Below, in pieces: positions 1 to 5,721 of a stretch of 10,538 nt of DNA. The DNA is taken from contig CARDPF010000096.1 in NCBI GenBank assembly GCA_948960675.1, positions 1 to 10,538 of the forward strand, written 5' to 3'. The notes under the pieces are model-generated. The model made no database searches and was not told where the DNA came from. It saw only the letters and a list, made by a program, of their open reading frames with translations. A program made the translations under genes and the position numbers. The DNA is from an uncultured Eisenbergiella sp. (GTDB lineage: Bacteria; Bacillota; Clostridia; Lachnospirales; Lachnospiraceae). Each line of letters starts with the position of its first letter. Position 1 is the stretch's first letter.

Positions 1-55
1 CGCACCTCGTTGACCATTTGTCCCACCTTGGGGCGGTCTTTTGGATCCACCTCCT
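1..55. repeat. 55-bp exact copy of 241-295 at the contig edge (probable artefact)
   Basis: Bases 1-55 match 241-295 without a mismatch, and the identity stops at base 56 against 296. The offset of 240 bases is 80 codons, so the pheS frame remains open. The copy sits where PheS should continue after GMGYE into its catalytic domain. Fifty-five is a common k-mer length in de Bruijn assemblers, and contigs that end at a graph node carry exactly one k-mer of overlap. A genuine in-frame tandem duplication is the less likely alternative. Confidence 0.85.
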
Positions 56-434
56 CATAGCCCATCCCCACAAAAATGCGTTCCACTTCCTCCAGCGCAA
101 TGGTGTTGGGATGCCGGTGTCCCACCTTATTTTTGGCGGCGGGCAGGGTCACGTCGATAACCTCGCTCTTTAGGCGCGCCTCACGCAATATGCCTTCCAG
201 CTTCTCTTTCTCGCCCTCCAGTGCCGTTTCGATTTCGGCGCGCACCTCGTTGACCATTTGTCCCACCTTGGGGCGGTCTTTTGGATCCACCTCCTTCATC
301 CCTTTTAAAAGCTCTGTCAGCAGCCCTTTTTTGCCAAGTGCCAAGACCCTGACGTCGTTGAGTTTTTCCAGACTTTGGGATTCTTGGATCTGCGCCAGAA
401 CCTCTTTCCTGATCTTCTCCAGTTTTTCCTTCAC
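1..434 (-). CDS. pheS: Phenylalanine--tRNA ligase alpha subunit, N-terminal part (partial)
   Basis: This is the start of the alpha subunit of PheRS, the cytoplasmic alpha2beta2 enzyme that charges tRNA-Phe. The visible part is the N-terminal coiled-coil tRNA-binding arm: a charged helix from MKEKLEKIRKEV, then the family segment around ALGKKGLLTELLKGM, a second helix, and the linker DVTLPAAKNKVGHRHPN that leads into the catalytic domain (VERIFVGMGYE). The start is GTG at 434-432, with AAAGGAG at 448-442, seven bases upstream. A phenylalanine T-box lies just upstream, which independently supports the identity. Reliable sequence ends near base 54. Beyond it the frame stays open but jumps back to VDPKDRPKVGQMVNEVR, which has already occurred at 291-241. 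That repeat is almost certainly an artefact, so the true catalytic domain and pheT lie off the left edge. Confidence 0.93.
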   Translation of the reverse strand, partial: MKEKLEKIRKEVLAQIQESQSLEKLNDVRVLALGKKGLLTELLKGMKEVDPKDRPKVGQMVNEVRAEIETALEGEKEKLEGILREARLKSEVIDVTLPAAKNKVGHRHPNTIALEEVERIFVGMGYEEVDPKDRPKVGQMVNEV

Positions 435-486
435 AGCAAGACTCCTTTCTCTTCTCCGGGGATCCCTCACAACCGTTTTGCAACGA

Positions 487-517
487 CAAAAATCCCCAGT
501 TTATCGCTAAACCAGGG
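487..517 (-). terminator. T-box intrinsic terminator ahead of pheS
   Basis: On the minus strand CCCTGGTTTA (517-508) pairs with TAAACTGGGG (503-494), including two G-U pairs, across a GCGA loop. A run of five T follows at 492-488. The first strand shares CCC with the CGTCCC (520-515) that the antiterminator would use. The two folds are therefore mutually exclusive, as expected for T-box attenuation. Confidence 0.85.
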
Positions 518-747
518 ACGAAATTATTTCCGCGGTACCACCCATCTTCCCACCCTGTCTTACCGGCGGGCCCTCCTTGTAGCGTAACGTGCCCAAACGT
601 TCCGGTTTACTTGACATTTCAACCGGACAGCTCCGGTGGGAAATTCACAGTCTGCACGAACCCGGATGAGCTTCCAGCCAACGGCCCCTCCTCTCTGGAT
701 GGAAATTACAGACGCTACTGACACCTTCACAGCCTTTCACATTATGG
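487..747 (-). promoter_or_regulatory. Phenylalanine T-box leader of pheS
   Basis: This is an mRNA leader that senses uncharged tRNA-Phe and allows pheS transcription when charging is low. The conserved T-box GGGTGGTACCGCGG is at 543-530 and is followed by CGTCCC at 520-515, the antiterminator partner. Stem I is visible upstream: GGTG (725-722) pairs with CACC (638-635), and GTCTG pairs with CAGAC. Between them lies the specifier loop, with the conserved AGTA turn at 719-716 on the 5' side. The 3' side carries TTC at 642-640, the phenylalanine codon, matching the downstream gene. The leader runs from the predicted transcription start near 746 to the terminator. Assigning TTC as the specifier depends on this hand folding. 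Confidence 0.93.
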
Positions 748-752
748 TTTCT

Positions 753-781
753 ATTGTAAAAAAGAACCCCCAAAAAGTCAA
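753..781 (-). promoter_or_regulatory. Sigma-A promoter for the T-box-pheS transcript
   Basis: The -35 box TTGACT (781-776) and -10 box TACAAT (758-753) are separated by exactly 17 bases, which predicts a start near 746, just before Stem I of the T-box. It lies about 30 bases beyond the MITE end at 811, so the insertion left this promoter intact. Confidence 0.8.
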
Positions 782-802
782 GCCCGTTTCCACATTATTT
801 TT

Positions 803-810
803 TCCGGCAG
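803..810. repeat. Target-site duplication, left copy (partner 945-952)
   Basis: TCCGGCAG at 803-810 and at 945-952 directly flanks the inverted-repeat element. Removing the element together with one copy restores an uninterrupted 3' end of the yihY-like gene ending in Lys-Lys-TAA, which supports this being a real insertion footprint. Confidence 0.75.
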
Positions 811-944
811 GTAACAGTTCAGACAAGTCTGACCTGTTTGGGCATCCGCCCATGAAAATCGCTACGCGATGGGGCGGATGCTTGCTGCCACCACATATTC
901 TCACGGTCTGCGCAGTAAATGCGCAGACCTGTCTGAACTGTTAC
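811..944. mobile_element. MITE-like non-autonomous element with TIRs and target duplication
   Basis: This is a 134-bp element with no coding capacity of its own. Its ends are inverted repeats starting GTAACAGTTCAGACA: 15 bases are perfect (811-825 and 930-944), and 20 of 21 match if extended to 811-831 and 924-944. It is flanked by a direct repeat TCCGGCAG (803-810 and 945-952), consistent with an 8-bp target duplication (up to 10 if adjacent bases are counted). The interior is highly structured: a 10-bp hairpin with a 5-base loop at 905-929, and a 10-bp stem at 842-851/872-881 enclosing a 5-bp hairpin at 858-870. It lies across the 3' end of the yihY-like gene. Presumably a transposase elsewhere in the genome mobilises it; the family cannot be named from this copy. 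Confidence 0.8.
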
Positions 945-1758
945 TCCGGCAGGTTTCCAAAAAGCGGTTGATGTGGGCTCCGATCAGCAGAAGGTACATG
1001 CAGAAATAGATCCAAAGCATGATTACGACAATTGCGGTAAGGCTGCCGTAGACGCTCAATCCGTTAAAAGTATCAATATAGATGGAAAACCCCCAGGAAA
1101 ACAGGTTCCAGGTGACGGCGGAAAACAGCGCGCCGGGAAACTGGTTTTTCACTTTCAGCTTCACGTTAGGCACATAGGCATAGATCACCATAAAGGCGGC
1201 AGTCAGAATCCCCCAGGAAAACAGGATTTTAAAATGCATCAGGAAATTCCAAATCCCGTCCAATACGGGAATATAGGTATTGAGCACCCGCACCAGTGTA
1301 TTTCCAAAGACCATCAGTATCAGCGACATTAAAAGTAAAATCAGCATAACCACGGTATAAAAGGAGGCCATCAGCCGCTGCAGCACATAATTTCTGTCCT
1401 CCGACACCCCATTCATGGCATTGAGCCCGCGCATCAGGGCCAGCATTCCCTTACTGGCCGACCAGATCATCACCACTGCGGCAACACTGACTACTCCCAC
1501 CGTACTGCTATAAAGGGAATCAATGAGCGGCAGCATGAAGGCTACCATCGGCAGCGGCATCACCTGATTGACCGCATTCTGCAAATCGGATTTCTGCAGC
1601 GGCGTATACGGCAGCAGGGAACAAAGCAGGATAATAACCGGTATCAGCGATAAAAAGATAAAAAAGGCGGAACTTGCCGCATATGCGTTTACATTGGTTT
1701 TTGACATATGTGCGGTAAATCCCCGAATCAGCCGTATCATTTTCTTCATAGGCAGCAT
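901..1758 (-). CDS. YihY/BrkB-family inner membrane protein with element-derived C-terminus
   Basis: This is a multi-pass membrane protein of the YihY/UPF0761 (formerly BrkB, RNase BN) family. No biochemical activity is firmly established for the family. The family hallmark AYAASSAFFIFLSLIPVIILL is near residues 25-45. About six hydrophobic segments follow, including the conserved region GALFSAVTWNLFSWGFSIYI and the glycine-containing YGSLTAIVVIMLWIYF near the C-terminus. The start at 1758 has AAGGAG (1774-1769) ten bases upstream; ATG at 1749 is possible but poorly spaced. The gene follows the spoIID-like gene by 23 bases, probably in the same operon. The last 14 residues (S272-P285, SNSSDRSAHLLRRP) and the TGA stop come from the MITE-like insertion. 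The inferred ancestral protein ended ETCRKK, at 273 residues. Confidence 0.92.
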   Translation of the reverse strand: MLPMKKMIRLIRGFTAHMSKTNVNAYAASSAFFIFLSLIPVIILLCSLLPYTPLQKSDLQNAVNQVMPLPMVAFMLPLIDSLYSSTVGVVSVAAVVMIWSASKGMLALMRGLNAMNGVSEDRNYVLQRLMASFYTVVMLILLLMSLILMVFGNTLVRVLNTYIPVLDGIWNFLMHFKILFSWGILTAAFMVIYAYVPNVKLKVKNQFPGALFSAVTWNLFSWGFSIYIDTFNGLSVYGSLTAIVVIMLWIYFCMYLLLIGAHINRFLETCRSNSSDRSAHLLRRP

Positions 1759-1781
1759 AAGCCGTGCGCTCCTTCATCCGT

Positions 1782-4148
1782 CTAATAAATGGTATTTACA
1801 GTGCATCCCTTAAAAAAGAATGCCAGAATGTCGTCCGAAGTCCATCCGGCCAACGCCATATTGCGCGCCCCGTTCTGGGAAAGCCCCACACCGTGTCCAA
1901 ACCCTCCGCCCGACAGGGTATATCCTACCACATAACCGTCCGCTTTGGAAGTCTCCATGGAAAAAAAGGCGCTGGGTATCATGGACGGTGCCTGCACACT
2001 GCTTTGATCCTGCCTTAACACCTGTGCTACACCGTCGCAGAGGACATAACGGATATTATGTTCCGTCTTAACCAAAATCGTCGCCCTCTCCCCCTCAATC
2101 AGCAATTGCCCGGCCACACCCCCTGCCCCGTAGAGGGCGACGGAAATTTCCCGTATTCTCCCGGTTTCCGGAGGCTTTTGGGAGACAAAACCCCCGTCCG
2201 GCTGGCGGGTCAGCACATTGCCCGCATTGGCATCATACCTTTTCTGTATGGCACTGTTTATGACATCCTCCTGCAGGGAAGCCACCTCATACCGCCAGCG
2301 AAACCATGGCTCCTGCTCTTCGAAAAAATGATCCCCTTCACCGATTTTTTGGGAAACCAGATACGGATAAGCCTCCGCATTCCCGTCCCTCCACACGCTG
2401 GCATCAGCCCCGTAACCGCAGGAAGTGGAATAATAATATACCTCCGCCAGTTCCTCCCCGAAAAACAGGGTTTCGCCCTTCGTCTCCCTGACCGCCCTGG
2501 TGGTCTCCGGATTTTCGGCTATGTTTTGGTACACCTGAAAGCCTGCGCTATCGTCCACATGGGCGCCGTATGTAGGAAGCCCTGCATGACACATTTTTGC
2601 ATAGGCATATGTTCTGGCGCAAATTGCCTGCCCTTTGAGCGCCTCCAGCGGATAGGATGCCGGCATCTCGCTGGGCACCACCGCATATAAGTATTCCTCC
2701 AAAAGAAGTTCGTTGACCGCCACAATCCCGTCCCTGCTTTTGACAAACTCAAAGCTTCCCCGGTATGCCGGGCTTTCCTGTGCGCGGGCCACGTTCAAAA
2801 GCCGTATATGCCCGGTAAGGATATCCGGTTCCACACGGATGCGGTCCCCCTCCCCAAACAGGCTGCTGTCCTTGGAAACGGTGAGTTCCTCCCCTGCCCG
2901 CAGCTTCGCCACAGGTTCCTTCCTTTGGGAACCTGCATAAACGCTGCAGTCACAATCCGCCTGCATGGTAAGAAAATCATGGTAAGCCCCCCCGTAATGG
3001 GAGGTCTTGACCAGCACGCGGATATATTCCATCTTCTCTTCCTTTGGCACAAGCGCCGCCGCAATTTCCCCATCCTCCACAACAAAATCCGTAAACGCAT
3101 AGCCGATACGCAAATCGCCGGTGTAGAGCCTTCGCATTCTCCCATATAGCTGGTAAATTTTAAGCTGCTCGGAAAAAGGAAAAAAACCGTGGCCCTCCAC
3201 CTCTGCGCCGCCGTCCGCAATCCTTAACAGCCGTCCCGATATTTTATTTTCTTTGTAGGCCACCAAAACAATCTGCCCGTCCACAAAGGAAAGGTCGGCT
3301 ATGGTGTCTTTTTTTGTTTCCAACAGCAGCGGTTTTTCCCCGCTTTCATCCCCTGCAGGGGCGGACGCAGGAACCTGAATTTCATAGTCATTCCAAAAGA
3401 AAGTAATCCCCTCTTTCCCCGCCTGCATAACCCAGGCGTTTGAAAGGACAAATTCCGATGCCTCCTGCTTGCGGATGGCATACAGGCCCCCGTCCCGGCT
3501 CACGGCGCACAGCGTCCGCCCTGTCATTTCCTTTTGGGAAAAACGGGTGGCGTATATTTCCCACTCCGCCTCCGTGGCCAAAAGCTGCTGCCCCAAAAGC
3601 CTCGTCCCGTCGTTTCGCTTCACAAAACCGCCGGCCCCAAGCACCGTGACGGACACATCCTGAATCCGTCCGGCCCGGTCATACATGGCACGCGCGCCGT
3701 CAAACCAGGAAAACCAGTCCGCAAGCTTTACCCTTTCCCTCTTTTTCCCAAAATCCAGCGGATGGACGTCCGGATTGGGCAAAAAAGAAAGCAGCTGCCT
3801 GGCCTGCCCATGGGTCAAATAGCCATCCCCTTCCGACGCATCCATTTTTTGCAAAAACGCCAAAACCGCATCCGGATCCGGCATTTCCCCCAAAACACTT
3901 TGTTCTTCCTCCGGCAGGGATGCCGCCGTGTCTGCCAACAGCCAGACCAGGTTTCCCGCTTCCTGCAGCGGCACGTATTCCCCACTGCTTTCCTCTTTGG
4001 GCGTTGTGATCTCCACCACACATCTTCCCGCGAGAAAAAGAAACAGTCCGCAGCCCAGCAGAATCAGGAACCCCTTTCCCGCAAGGCGAAATTGCTTTTT
4101 TCTTCTCTCCCGTTCCCTACGGTTTTGTATGTACAGCCGTTCTGCCAA
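1782..4148 (-). CDS. Large membrane-anchored SpoIID/LytB-domain protein
   Basis: This 788-residue protein has a SpoIID/LytB domain at about 464-788. In sporulating Firmicutes SpoIID is a lytic transglycosylase that cuts denuded glycan strands during forespore engulfment. Family signatures are VNELLLEEYLYAVVPSEMP with the presumed catalytic Glu at 494, LKGQAICARTYAYAK, YYYSTSCGYGAD, and the C-terminal GFGHGVGLSQNGARNMA. The N-terminus is basic, followed by one membrane segment at about 27-45, with no cleavage site obvious, so the bulk is probably exported. B. subtilis SpoIID is about 340 residues; here roughly 400 extra extracytoplasmic residues of no recognised family precede the domain. The start is TTG at 4148, five bases after GGAGG. 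The upstream in-frame ATG at 4223 would place the ncRNA terminator inside the coding sequence and has no Shine-Dalgarno. Whether this is the engulfment SpoIID or a paralogue cannot be decided here. Confidence 0.88.
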   Translation of the reverse strand: MAERLYIQNRRERERRKKQFRLAGKGFLILLGCGLFLFLAGRCVVEITTPKEESSGEYVPLQEAGNLVWLLADTAASLPEEEQSVLGEMPDPDAVLAFLQKMDASEGDGYLTHGQARQLLSFLPNPDVHPLDFGKKRERVKLADWFSWFDGARAMYDRAGRIQDVSVTVLGAGGFVKRNDGTRLLGQQLLATEAEWEIYATRFSQKEMTGRTLCAVSRDGGLYAIRKQEASEFVLSNAWVMQAGKEGITFFWNDYEIQVPASAPAGDESGEKPLLLETKKDTIADLSFVDGQIVLVAYKENKISGRLLRIADGGAEVEGHGFFPFSEQLKIYQLYGRMRRLYTGDLRIGYAFTDFVVEDGEIAAALVPKEEKMEYIRVLVKTSHYGGAYHDFLTMQADCDCSVYAGSQRKEPVAKLRAGEELTVSKDSSLFGEGDRIRVEPDILTGHIRLLNVARAQESPAYRGSFEFVKSRDGIVAVNELLLEEYLYAVVPSEMPASYPLEALKGQAICARTYAYAKMCHAGLPTYGAHVDDSAGFQVYQNIAENPETTRAVRETKGETLFFGEELAEVYYYSTSCGYGADASVWRDGNAEAYPYLVSQKIGEGDHFFEEQEPWFRWRYEVASLQEDVINSAIQKRYDANAGNVLTRQPDGGFVSQKPPETGRIREISVALYGAGGVAGQLLIEGERATILVKTEHNIRYVLCDGVAQVLRQDQSSVQAPSMIPSAFFSMETSKADGYVVGYTLSGGGFGHGVGLSQNGARNMALAGWTSDDILAFFFKGCTVNTIY

Positions 4149-4180
4149 AATGACCTCCCCACTCACACAGCTATTATCGT

Positions 4181-4203
4181 AAAAAGGCAGCCGTCCGGCT
4201 GCC
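4181..4203 (-). terminator. Intrinsic terminator of the 6S-like RNA
   Basis: A perfect 8-bp stem (GGCAGCCG at 4186-4193 with CGGCTGCC at 4196-4203) is followed on the minus strand by five T (4185-4181). It lies only 33 bases before the TTG start of the spoIID-like gene. It also has a pyrimidine-rich tail on the plus strand, but no plus-strand gene ends there, so its job is most likely to end the minus-strand ncRNA. Confidence 0.8.
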
Positions 4204-4393
4204 CTTTTCTTTTGTATCCCCAAAATGACGCCCCTTATCTTCTGACTCCTAGCCTAGGCCAGGTGGGTAACCGCAACCGGCGCTTCTGCCTTCCCCTGCG
4301 CAATGGGGGCCTGACATCTACCCGGCAATATAGGAATCCCGTTTAAAGAAAATGTAGGTTCAAAACGATAAGGGTTATCGTTCATTCCAGGTT
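4181..4393 (-). ncRNA. ssrS: Structured small RNA, probable 6S RNA
   Basis: A 213-base transcription unit with its own promoter and terminator and no open frame. The 5' and 3' ends pair as a closing stem: CCTGGAATGA (4391-4382) with TCATTTTGGG (4228-4219), then CCCTTATC (4374-4367) with GATAAGGG (4239-4232). A large asymmetric bubble follows (5' side about 4366-4338). A second helix comes next: ATTCCTA (4337-4331) with TAGGAGT (4251-4245), then GGCC against GGCC, enclosing a GC-rich distal arm. Closing stem, central bubble and terminal arm at about 200 bases is the 6S RNA plan; 6S mimics an open promoter and sequesters sigma-70/A RNA polymerase. The predicted start lies two bases before the closing stem. 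The main alternative is a cis-acting leader or riboswitch for the spoIID-like gene. The RNA gene itself is well supported; the 6S identity rests on fold, size and context only. Confidence 0.6.
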
Positions 4394-4399
4394 AAGACT

Positions 4400-4428
4400 A
4401 TTATATCCAATATGCGGGAAAAAAACAA
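4400..4428 (-). promoter_or_regulatory. Promoter of the 6S-like RNA
   Basis: The -10 box TATAAT (4405-4400) is a perfect consensus. It is preceded 17 bases upstream by TTGTTT (4428-4423), which matches the TTG of the -35 box. The predicted start is near A4393, at the base of the closing stem of the RNA. Confidence 0.7.
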
Positions 4429-4477
4429 CAGGAATTTATATCCGAATTTGCATATATTATGGAAAAGAGAAAAATGA

Positions 4478-4495
4478 CAAAGGCTTTTGCCTTTG
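4478..4495 (+). promoter_or_regulatory. Leader hairpin just upstream of the LysM-GH18 gene RBS
   Basis: CAAAGGC (4478-4484) pairs with GCCTTTG (4489-4495) over a TTTT loop. The AAGGA ribosome binding site starts about five bases later, ahead of ATG 4510. It could influence translation initiation; no function is demonstrated. No convincing vegetative promoter for the plus-strand gene was found between here and the divergent ncRNA promoter. Confidence 0.35.
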
Positions 4496-4509
4496 CAGTA
4501 AGGATTTAC

Positions 4510-5664
4510 ATGGAAATTTATGTTGTAAAACCGGGGGATTCCGTGGATAGCATTGCCCAAAGCTACGGAGTCTTAGTGGATGCCCTCATCTATAACAACC
4601 AGCTGGCCTATCCCTACCGCCTGGCCATCGGGCAGGCGCTCCTTCTGCCCCCAAAAATCACCGATGGCAATCTTCCAAAACGCAGCGCCTACGCCGGCGG
4701 ATACGCCTATCCCTACATTCAAACGGATACGCTGGAGGAAACCCTGCCCTGGCTGAGCGGGCTTTATGTTTTTTCCTACGGCTTCACCATGGACGGAAAC
4801 CTTGTCGCCCCTTATCCTGATGATGCCTTCATGATCCGTCTGGCCAAAGAAAATGACGCCAGGCCGATCCTGACCCTGACGCCCCGGGATGCCGAAAATG
4901 CCTTCAACAATTTCCTGATCCATGAGGTGTTAAACAGTGAAACAAAGGTAGCGACACTTGTGGACCAGCTGGTGGATACCGTTTTGGAAAAAGGCTTTCA
5001 GGGAGTGGATTTGGATTTTGAATATATCCTTCCGCAGGACCGCCAGGCCTATGTGGATTTTGTCCAAAAGGTCCGGGACGCCATCCATGCCATCGGCTAC
5101 AAGGTATCGGTCGCCCTCGCACCCAAAACTTCCGCGGAGCAAAAGGGCACCCTCTATGAGGGAAAGGATTACCCGGGACTTGGAATGGCAGCGGACAGCG
5201 TTCTTTTGATGACATACGAATGGGGATATACCTACGGACCCCCAATGGCCGTTGCCCCCATTCACGAAGTCCGGCGCGTAGTGGAATACGCAGTTTCCGA
5301 AATCGAACCGGCCAAAATCAACCTGGGCATCCCCAACTACGGATACGATTGGACGCTTCCCTATGTGCGCGGAACCTCCCGCGCTACCGCCATTTCCCTG
5401 CAGCGCGCCGTGGAAACCGCCATCGAAAACGACGCTGTCATCCAATTTGATCCGGTAGCCATGTCCCCCCATTTCACCTACGAAAAGGACGGACTGACCC
5501 ATGAGGTTTGGTTTGAAGATGTCAGAAGCATCCGGGAAAAATTCGGACTCATCACCGAATACGGACTCCAGGGCGCCATATACTGGCAAATCATGCAATT
5601 TTTCCGGCCAAACTGGATTTTGATGGACGACACCTTCCGGATCCTGAAAGAAACGGCCCCCTGA
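4510..5664 (+). CDS. LysM + GH18 spore peptidoglycan glucosaminidase (SleL/YaaH-like)
   Basis: This 384-residue protein has one N-terminal LysM domain (residues 3-47, YVVKPGDSVDSIAQSYGV to GQALLLPP) that binds peptidoglycan. It is joined to a glycoside hydrolase 18 domain (about 60-384). The GH18 motif GVDLDFE ends in the presumed catalytic acid Glu171, with Asp169 before it; MTYEWGY (234-240) is the following substrate-site strand. This is the layout of Bacillus SleL/YaaH, an N-acetylglucosaminidase that degrades spore-cortex peptidoglycan during germination. There is no signal peptide, as in that family, where the protein is made in the mother cell and built into the spore. The usual SleL has two LysM domains; this one has one. 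The start at 4510 is chosen because AAGGA is 5-6 bases upstream and LysM begins at once. The upstream in-frame ATG (4459) would add an unrelated 17-residue leader. Confidence 0.88.
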   Translation: MEIYVVKPGDSVDSIAQSYGVLVDALIYNNQLAYPYRLAIGQALLLPPKITDGNLPKRSAYAGGYAYPYIQTDTLEETLPWLSGLYVFSYGFTMDGNLVAPYPDDAFMIRLAKENDARPILTLTPRDAENAFNNFLIHEVLNSETKVATLVDQLVDTVLEKGFQGVDLDFEYILPQDRQAYVDFVQKVRDAIHAIGYKVSVALAPKTSAEQKGTLYEGKDYPGLGMAADSVLLMTYEWGYTYGPPMAVAPIHEVRRVVEYAVSEIEPAKINLGIPNYGYDWTLPYVRGTSRATAISLQRAVETAIENDAVIQFDPVAMSPHFTYEKDGLTHEVWFEDVRSIREKFGLITEYGLQGAIYWQIMQFFRPNWILMDDTFRILKETAP

Positions 5665-5676
5665 CCCATGCGGCAT

Positions 5677-5707
5677 GGCCAAACGTCCTGCCCAAGGCCG
5701 TTTGGCC
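5677..5707. terminator. Convergent-gap hairpin (possible bidirectional terminator)
   Basis: GGCCAAACG (5677-5685) pairs perfectly with CGTTTGGCC (5699-5707), and CCT/AGG adds three inner pairs. It lies between the plus-strand GH18 stop (5664) and the minus-strand glycosylphosphotransferase stop (5722). Neither strand has a proper T tract right after it, so it may act as a weak terminator or an mRNA 3'-end stabiliser. Confidence 0.5.
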
Positions 5708-5721
5708 GGCATAAAAAGCCC

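Noticed and set aside
1..434. PheS with a genuine tandemly repeated N-terminal arm
   Set aside because: The repeat is exactly 55 bases, mismatch-free and located only at the sequence edge, which fits an assembly overlap better than biology; long reads could still overturn this.
811..944. The structured element as a simple yihY terminator
   Set aside because: There is no T tract after the hairpins. The terminal inverted repeats with flanking 8-bp direct repeats and the restorable ancestral stop codon are better explained by transposition.
4149..4223. Longer spoIID-like protein starting at ATG 4223
   Set aside because: That start has no ribosome binding site, its first codons run through the ncRNA terminator hairpin, and the TTG at 4148 has GGAGG at ideal spacing.
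3534..4346. Long plus-strand open frame antisense to the spoIID-like gene
   Set aside because: It has low-complexity, Pro/Arg/Lys-rich composition without domain features, no ribosome binding site, and lies opposite a clearly real gene; it is a shadow frame.
4459..4509. Upstream start for the LysM-GH18 protein
   Set aside because: It adds 17 residues unlike a signal peptide, spans the 4478-4495 hairpin, and lacks a ribosome binding site; ATG 4510 is well placed and LysM follows directly.
4930..5712. Long minus-strand open frame opposite the GH18 gene
   Set aside because: It is a reverse-strand shadow of strongly biased codons; no start signal and no recognisable motif.
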